A stretch of 19,501 nucleotides of DNA. Origin: Chrysochromulina tobinii (taxonomy: Eukaryota; Haptophyta; Prymnesiales; Chrysochromulinaceae). Location of the stretch: NCBI GenBank assembly GCA_001275005.1, contig JWZX01002594.1, forward strand, positions 1-19,501. The letters run 5' to 3'. This document shows, piece by piece, positions 15,150 through 19,501 of this stretch. The notes beneath the pieces were generated by a model. The model did no database searches, was not told where the DNA came from, and worked only from the letters and a program-made list of their open reading frames with translations. The position numbers and the translations under genes are program-made. Position 1 is the stretch's first letter. Every line of letters starts with the position of its first letter.

Positions 15150-15208
15150 AGAGCAAAATCCCAAGGAGGCGCCCGTGACGGCTCCCCCTGGAACCTGTTC
15201 CCCACAGA
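15150..15208. repeat. Right 59-bp direct repeat of the retroelement
   Basis: Identical to 11991-12049 except T for A at 15189. The dyad GGAAC-CT-GTTCC lies at 15190-15201. The flanking bases differ on both sides, so the repeat ends are sharp. Confidence 0.95.
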
Positions 15209-15260
15209 AAGAGACCGAAGAGACATGAGCCGTCGAGTCTCCTCCTGGTGCTCGTGACCG

Positions 15261-15303
15261 GAATACAAGATGTGGGATCGATGCTCAGAATACGAGACGT
15301 GGG
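15261..15303. repeat. Imperfect 16-bp direct repeat at a gene start
   Basis: gaatacaagatgtggg (15261-15276) and gaatacgagacgtggg (15288-15303), 14 of 16 identical, 27 bp apart. The chosen ATG of the next gene (15281) lies between them. Confidence 0.75.
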
Positions 15304-16456
15304 TCACAGCGCCCTAGTTGACGATACATATGCGTCACGGCCATGTGACAGCTACGCAAGGGCGACCGGGGCGGGCCGCATCGCCATCTGTGTCGCTGGG
15401 CATCAAAGGTTGTCCTCTCAGCTGATCTTCAAGATAATGCTCCACGTGGTGGAGCCCATCCGAGCCTCAGTCAAGCATGTGTTCGTTGTTCTGCCAGCTG
15501 GTAGTGAAATTGGGCCTGCGCTCAGGTGGTCGCCAAAGAATATCACCGTCGCCGAGCCGCTCAAGGATCCAGTGGTCTCAGTAACTCACCAAGGCTACCG
15601 CACAGTCACTCACGAGATGGCACACACACTCCGATACTGTGCCGTCATGATCAAAGCCAGTGAGGTGAGCAGCAGACTTCGCTATGGCTGGATCATGCGC
15701 CTGCGAGGCGATCAAGCTTACGACTTTGCGTGGCACCCGGACAGCACAGCCTGGTACGCTACTTGCGGAAGTCAACCGACATTGCACACATCAAACTGCT
15801 GGAGTGGACCGCATGATTGGAGAGCTACAGACTGTGTGGGCGAGTCTAGTCCGCTGGCTCGGTTCAAGGAACTTTTGCCTCGGTGGATGGTGCACCGCCC
15901 TGCGCATCATGAGGCCTTATGCATGAACGACCAGTTCGGTGTCTTGAGCCGCGAGGCGATGCGGCCATACTTTGGCCTCTTAGAACAGCAGTTTTCTCGT
16001 ACCAACGAGACGGCACCCGATCCTTCCGGCAAGGGTGACCTGTTCGTCACCGGATGGACGCGCTCTCCGAGTCCTACAGAGAACAGAGGTGTGCATGCAG
16101 GGGATCCTCCTGAATGCAAGCTCGGAGCTATTCTATCGCAGCATCGCGTGGCGAAGAGAATGCTCCAGCGGCTTGTGCTGGATCGCGAATGCGAAGCGCG
16201 TTCAAAGGCACGGACACGTGATCGGGCAAAGCACACTTCTGAATCTGACCTGTATGCACTTTCACGACCCGACGCGTCGTGCTATCACCCTCGCGACATG
16301 CCCTTGCCCAGTGAAGGTTATAAGTGGCTGCCTGCGCTGCTAGACAAGAGCGGCAATCGGCGCGTGGAAGATACGTGGAGTCGCCCACTTGAGAACATCT
16401 CTCAACTTGACTCGTGGCCAGAGTACATGTATCGGTTTTCGATTTCGTCAGCATGA
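15281..16456 (+). CDS. Glycosyltransferase-like protein (family uncertain)
   Basis: A 391-residue frame from ATG 15281 (MLRIRDVGHSALVDD) to TGA 16454-16456. Conserved-looking blocks are GAGRIAICVAGHQRLSSQL (31-49), a start typical of algal and plant glycosyltransferase-like families with RxAxCxxGxxR; YGWIMRLRGDQAYDFAWHP (135-153), where related families have an R-x-R-x-D motif; and CMNDQFGVLSREAMRPYFGL (214-233). These suggest a sugar-transferase fold, but I cannot name donor or acceptor. No signal peptide or membrane anchor is seen at this start, although Golgi enzymes usually have one. The frame is open upstream only as far as a stop inside the retroelement repeat (15176-15178), so the original N-terminus may have been lost when the element inserted, or a short upstream exon may exist. 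Confidence 0.62.
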   Translation: MLRIRDVGHSALVDDTYASRPCDSYARATGAGRIAICVAGHQRLSSQLIFKIMLHVVEPIRASVKHVFVVLPAGSEIGPALRWSPKNITVAEPLKDPVVSVTHQGYRTVTHEMAHTLRYCAVMIKASEVSSRLRYGWIMRLRGDQAYDFAWHPDSTAWYATCGSQPTLHTSNCWSGPHDWRATDCVGESSPLARFKELLPRWMVHRPAHHEALCMNDQFGVLSREAMRPYFGLLEQQFSRTNETAPDPSGKGDLFVTGWTRSPSPTENRGVHAGDPPECKLGAILSQHRVAKRMLQRLVLDRECEARSKARTRDRAKHTSESDLYALSRPDASCYHPRDMPLPSEGYKWLPALLDKSGNRRVEDTWSRPLENISQLDSWPEYMYRFSISSA

Positions 16457-17216
16457 GCCATGGCTGGCACACGACATCGGCAGTACTCGAGTCCATGCAG
16501 GCCTTGTCTAGGGACGCTTATTAAAGAGATCTCTTCTCTTACACTCTTAGCCCCCGTCTGACATGAAAAACGGAACCCAGTAAAACCACTTTTTTTGGCG
16601 CGTCCGGGCAGCCACCGGGGGCGGGGGGCGACCAATGGGGGCGACGGCGAAGACCGGGCGCGGCGCGCGCCGTCCCGGCGCGCCCGCGCCGCGGGTTACG
16701 TTAGGCGAGGCTTACAACATACAAGTTGTACATACTAGGCCGCTTAGTTCTTAGTACTGGCTACGTAGACGTATAGCTTATAGGCTACTGCTTACCCGTG
16801 TTGTGCCCATCCGGCCGGCTATATAGATACACGCAGCTATACGCGCGCAGCTGATGTTGTGCTGATCGCTCAACCTCAAGGCAAGGCTCAAGGGGCAGCT
16901 CAGCTGAGCTCGCCGCACACGCGCAGCTCTGGGGGCTTAAATTAAAATTTCAAAAGGGTGAATTGATGTATTATCGTTTACGGTCTTTACTCCGCTCGAG
17001 CCTTTCACGCTTTATCGTTCACTTTTCGCCGGGCGGTACCACGTCCACGTACGGGAATCCGGCAATCGCGAATCGGGATTAAACGGAACGACTAACCACT
17101 AACGTTCAGGGGGTCCACCGCGCACCGGGCGGAAGAGTGGGGTGGTCACGCGCACCTATCTTCTATGAATCAAAACGGCGCCGGCATCACATGCGCTCAT
17201 GCATCTCTGTGACTGT
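16457..17216. other. 760-bp spacer between convergent genes
   Basis: Holds the 3' ends of the glycosyltransferase-like and HAD genes. Contains a 12-bp palindrome AAGAGATCTCTT (16524-16535), a GC-rich hairpin (16657-16690), and a stretch at about 16930-17000 that is clearly more AT-rich than the rest. No tRNA, snRNA or ORF is recognised. Confidence 0.45.
16657..16690. other. GC-rich hairpin, 14-bp stem with one bulge
   Basis: ggcgcgg-c-gcgcgcc (16657-16671) pairs with ggcgcgcccgcgcc (16677-16690) around the loop gtccc. It lies between two convergent genes, so it could help end transcription, but in such GC-rich DNA chance is possible. Confidence 0.5.
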
Positions 17217-17960
17217 TTATATGGCCTCTGGGGACGCATCACCCGGCGCACCAGCGGCCACCTTAGCGATGAGCTCGGCAGTCAGGCCCGTCCAGTCATC
17301 AAGCGTGGCAACGCAGCCTGCGGCGCGCAGCTCGGCGTCGCTCAGCGACGAGCGCATGCCGATGACGGGGCAGCCGGCTGCGACGCCCGCCCGCACGCCG
17401 GATCGCGAGTCCTCGAAAACGATGCATTCGGAGATGGGCACACCGAGCTGCCGAGCGCCCTCAAAGTACGGATCTGGATGCGGTTTGGCACGCTCGCACT
17501 CTGCGCCGATCACGAGGCCTTCGATGACCGACGCCGCCGGTATTGCCTCACGCAGCGAGGCGATCGTTGTCTCGGCCGCACCGCGTGGTGCGTTCGTCAC
17601 CGCAATGCAGCGTATGCCGAGCTCCCGTGCCAGCTCGAGTGCCGCAGGCAGTCCCTCGAGGATCGGCGGGCCGCTCAAAGCCGACTGCTCACGGTAGAGT
17701 TCGCAGAACGTGCTGTCCTTCTTCTTCGATATGGCAAGAAGGTCCTCCTCCGTCGCGTCCGCGGGCAGCAGCTTCTTGAAGACATCAGCATCGACCTTGC
17801 CGTGCACGTTCTCCTTGAAGAAGGCGTCGTCGACTGTGTAGCCAAGAGGCGCGAGCAGCTTCTGGAAAACGCGGAAGTATATGGCATCCGAGTACACGAG
17901 CGTGCCATCGATGTCCAGCAAGAAGGTCGCTTTCGAGGCGCGGATGCGCGACGCGGCCAT
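17217..17960 (-). CDS. HAD-superfamily hydrolase (phosphatase/beta-phosphoglucomutase-like)
   Basis: A 247-residue protein, ATG 17960-17958 (MAASRIRASK), TAA 17219-17217. The four HAD motifs are present: I, LLDIDGTL with nucleophile D16 and acid D18; II, AVTNAP with T122; III, K159 in ERAKPHPDPYFEGA; IV, VFEDSRSGVRAG with E183/D184. A helical cap (about 28-100) between motifs I and II makes it subclass I, as in phosphoglycolate phosphatase and beta-phosphoglucomutase. Such enzymes act on small phosphate esters through an aspartyl-phosphate; the substrate here cannot be told from sequence. The length is typical and there is no obvious targeting peptide beyond a short basic N-terminus. An upstream in-frame TTG exists, but the ATG fits the start of the fold. 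The GNAT gene follows upstream on the same strand after 258 bp. Confidence 0.88.
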   Translation of the reverse strand: MAASRIRASKATFLLDIDGTLVYSDAIYFRVFQKLLAPLGYTVDDAFFKENVHGKVDADVFKKLLPADATEEDLLAISKKKDSTFCELYREQSALSGPPILEGLPAALELARELGIRCIAVTNAPRGAAETTIASLREAIPAASVIEGLVIGAECERAKPHPDPYFEGARQLGVPISECIVFEDSRSGVRAGVAAGCPVIGMRSSLSDAELRAAGCVATLDDWTGLTAELIAKVAAGAPGDASPEAI

Positions 17961-18060
17961 GCTCAAAATTCTAGATACTACTACGCAGGTCAACTGGTGC
18001 AGACGGACGTTGCCGCATCTTTGGAATCAAAAGTTACGCATGACAAGTCAAGAACAAGAA

Positions 18061-18096
18061 GGCGCATGAAGGCGCATGAAGGGCGCATGAAGGCGC
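18061..18096. repeat. 10-bp tandem repeat upstream of the HAD gene
   Basis: Three to four copies of ggcgcatgaa (one with an extra g), in the 258-bp interval between the GNAT stop and the HAD start, about 100 bp before the HAD ATG. Confidence 0.88.
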
Positions 18097-18218
18097 CGAC
18101 GCTCTCGCTAAGGGCAGCAGATCTTTCTTTGCGTCTCCCTCAGTCAGCACCATCCTTATTCCTTAAGCAGATGCAAGAACGCAAGCACAGACTCGGAGCA
18201 GATGTGTGCACCAACCTC

Positions 18219-19064
18219 TCAAGCCTCAACGATTGGTGCTGGACCAGACACGCTCGCTCGCAGCACTTTGCGATGGTAGCGCGTGGGCTCGCGCCCTGCA
18301 ACCATTAGCACCCACGCCGGTTGGTCGAAGCTGGGCAGCGCATCGTAGTTGAGCTTGTCGTACATGCGCAGCAACTGCTCCTGCTGCGTGGCCGCGTGCA
18401 GGTAGATCTCGTCGAAGCCCCAGCGGAGAGCCACCTGCTCGCACGATGCGACGAGCAAGCTGCCAAGCTTGCGGCCGCGCCACGCCTTGCTCACGGCCAG
18501 GTTGCTCACGTACGCCACCCACGGCGGCTGCGAGGCCCATGGCATGCTCGGGAGGCGCACGTCGCCTGGCACCCGACCGTCGCGAGGCTGCTGGCTCAGC
18601 TCAGCCACGCCGACGATGGCACCGGTCGCACGCTCCTGCAAAACGAGCATGAGCGCGTCGCGGATCGCGCCACGCTGCAGGCCGCCAAGCTCGAGCCGTG
18701 TCGCCAATCGCTTCCGAGCCTCAAAGGTGAGCGTAAAGCGTGTCAACCGCATGAACGCGCCGTTCAAAGCGGAGAGCACCGGCCGGAGCGTCTCCATCTC
18801 CGCCTCGGTGAACTCTTCTTTCGCGAGGGTCAGGATGTCCTTATAGAAGCCGTCCATGAGACACTGGACGCACGCAGGCACGTCGGCAGCCTCAGCCGTG
18901 CCAAGCCGGTATCTTGAGGCGTCGATATCCGGGATCTGCTGAAGCAGCTCATACGCGTCTTCGCGCACGCAAACAGGCGGTCTCGAGCGGCTTGGGGGAT
19001 GAGTGCACTGGATGTTAGGGCGACTATGGGGCACAAGAGCGGTGAGATGAAGGACCATGAGCAT
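18219..19064 (-). CDS. GNAT-family N-acetyltransferase, possibly organelle-targeted
   Basis: A 281-residue protein, ATG 19064-19062, TGA 18221-18219. Residues about 50-260 form a GNAT domain: RYRLGTAEAADVPACVQCLM (start of fold), GAIVGVAELSQQP (148-160, beta strand 4 region), then motif A, AYVSNLAVSKAWRGRKLGSLLV (184-205), with the acetyl-CoA pyrophosphate loop R196-G-R-K-L-G201, and YLHAATQQEQLLRMYDKLNY (221-240), motif B. The pattern YVSNLAVxxxxRxxxLGxxLL and the MYDKLNY end are seen in plant plastid GNATs that acetylate protein N-termini or lysines. The N-terminal 30 residues (MLMVLHLTALVPHSRPNIQC) are hydrophobic then Pro/Arg-rich and could be a signal or transit leader. The substrate is not determined. 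A second in-frame Met follows at residue 3. Confidence 0.85.
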   Translation of the reverse strand: MLMVLHLTALVPHSRPNIQCTHPPSRSRPPVCVREDAYELLQQIPDIDASRYRLGTAEAADVPACVQCLMDGFYKDILTLAKEEFTEAEMETLRPVLSALNGAFMRLTRFTLTFEARKRLATRLELGGLQRGAIRDALMLVLQERATGAIVGVAELSQQPRDGRVPGDVRLPSMPWASQPPWVAYVSNLAVSKAWRGRKLGSLLVASCEQVALRWGFDEIYLHAATQQEQLLRMYDKLNYDALPSFDQPAWVLMVAGREPTRYHRKVLRASVSGPAPIVEA

Positions 19065-19106
19065 GGTCAGAGGAGTTCACAGCCAATGTTTAGAATTCGA
19101 CCCAAG

Positions 19107-19107
<1 letters not shown>

Positions 19108-19144
<37 letters not shown>
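19108..19144. repeat. CAAG tetranucleotide microsatellite
   Basis: About nine uninterrupted caag units, 44 to 80 bp upstream of the GNAT ATG (minus strand), so within its promoter or 5' untranslated region. Confidence 0.95.
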
Positions 19145-19327
19145 GTGGAAGAGGCAGCGGAGGGCAGTGAGAGAGTGAGACGGCGGTCTCATCGGCGACA
19201 TCAAGAAGAAGAAGCAGAGAAGAAGGGCGAAGGGCGCTGCATCTCACATTCAGCGGCAAGTTGCAGCTCGACGCGAGCGATCCGAGCACGCGAGGCAGCT
19301 GAGTCCGGCACTGCCTCCTCGTGGGGT

Positions 19328-19446
19328 GTGAGTCAGGACCGGTGTGCGCGCGGGTTCAAGATCCGGAGCTTGGTTCAACCGGGCTCGACCAGGACCAGGC
19401 ACCACGCACCAGGCAATCCCCTTCCCTCCCTGTTTGTCCCTGGCAG
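19328..19446 (+). other. Candidate intron (GTGAGT...CAG)
   Basis: A consensus donor gtgagt at 19328 and an acceptor formed by cccttccctccctgtttgtc followed by cctggcag at 19446. Length 119 bp. The acceptor is convincing; the donor is the best one nearby, but the upstream exon has no start codon in the matching frame, so the true donor may be elsewhere. Confidence 0.35.
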
Positions 19447-19501
19447 GAGGCTGCTCGACTACTGCGAGGCGGAGCCCCTCGGCGGTTTCCACTACGGCGT
19501 C
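19447..19501 (+). CDS. Partial exon of a gene leaving the right edge
   Basis: Directly after the 3' splice site one frame reads RLLDYCEAEPLGGFHYGV to the edge, which has strong protein character and G/C-ending codons. Too short to assign a family. The opposite strand is also open (ETAEGLRLAVVEQPP), as often happens for GC-rich exons, so the strand call rests mainly on the splice site. Confidence 0.4.

Larger units (their letters stand above)
11991..15208 (-). mobile_element. DIRS/Ngaro-like tyrosine-recombinase retroelement, internally deleted
   Basis: A 3,218-bp unit bounded by 59-bp direct repeats. On the minus strand it encodes, in order, a Gag-like region fused to the tail of the RT/RNase H polyprotein (14996-13371) and a tyrosine recombinase (13317-12154). 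DIRS-class elements carry Gag, RT/RNase H and a tyrosine recombinase and use split or inverted repeats rather than LTRs. Here the reverse transcriptase and most of RNase H are absent, so the copy should be unable to copy itself but may still be excised or integrated, or be mobilised by a full-length relative. The recombinase ORF is intact with all catalytic residues, which suggests a recent copy. A Crypton (recombinase-only DNA transposon) is the main alternative, but the RNase H tail argues against it. Confidence 0.72.
19065..19446. other. Spacer with CAAG microsatellite and probable intron end
   Basis: Upstream of the GNAT gene on one side and of the right-edge exon on the other. It contains a CAAG run, a strong donor-like GTGAGT at 19328-19333, and a pyrimidine-rich tract ending in CAG at 19446. 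No ATG on the plus strand opens a frame into the last exon. Confidence 0.4.

Noticed and set aside
11991-15208. LTR retrotransposon or TSD-making DNA transposon
   Set aside because: The flanking repeats are 59 bp, far shorter than LTRs and longer than target duplications, and the integrase is a tyrosine recombinase, not a DDE enzyme.
15225-15257. Short ATG frame just outside the right repeat
   Set aside because: Stops after ten codons; at most an upstream ORF of the glycosyltransferase-like gene.
16700-16860. Possible tRNA or other structured RNA in the AT-richer spacer
   Set aside because: Short stems such as ACAAC/GTTGT are present but no cloverleaf, T-loop consensus or anticodon arm could be assembled.

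Overview
The window reads as nuclear DNA of a unicellular eukaryote, most likely a GC-rich microalga. A haptophyte or similar lineage is my best guess, at low confidence. The reasons are: a two-pore K+ channel gene with an 86-bp GT-AG intron, an eIF4B-like translation factor with DRYG repeats, an AT-hook/C2H2 zinc-finger protein, glycosyltransferase-type proteins, a GNAT enzyme with a possible targeting leader, long GC-rich spacers full of simple repeats, and a tyrosine-recombinase (DIRS/Ngaro-type) retroelement. There are no bacterial operons, ribosome-binding sites, rRNA or tRNA that I can recognise.

Layout. 1-206 (-): the 5' part of a gene that leaves the left edge. 798-1268 (-): a small AT-hook + two-finger C2H2 protein. 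About 1860-2210 (+): a Lys/Gly-repeat and Cys-rich reading frame that appears frameshifted. 2211-3483: no gene seen. 3484-5141 (-): a tandem-pore K+ channel with EF hands, divergent from 5407-6849 (+), an eIF4B-like RGG/DRYG protein; they share a 265-bp promoter interval. 7417-9105 (+): a GT25-type glycosyltransferase with two or more membrane segments and a C-terminal STAS-like region. 9387-9908 (-): a weak hypothetical ORF. 9909-11990: gene-poor, GC-rich DNA with several hairpins and short repeats.

11991-15208 is the most notable part: a 3.2-kb retroelement on the minus strand, bounded by 59-bp direct repeats with one mismatch. It has an intact tyrosine recombinase ORF. A second ORF joins a Gag-like region directly to the tail of the reverse transcriptase/RNase H polyprotein, with the polymerase missing. 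This looks like an internally deleted, probably non-autonomous derivative that still encodes an apparently complete integrase. It sits 72 bp upstream of the next host gene.

15281-16456 (+): a glycosyltransferase-like protein. 16457-17216: convergent spacer. 17217-17960 (-): a HAD-superfamily phosphatase/phosphomutase. 18219-19064 (-): a GNAT acetyltransferase. 19447-19501 (+): a probable exon of a gene leaving the right edge, preceded by a good 3' splice site.

The host genes look like ordinary neighbours rather than one pathway: ion transport, translation, glycosylation, small-molecule phosphate chemistry and acetylation. All functions are read by eye from protein motifs; none was checked by a database search.
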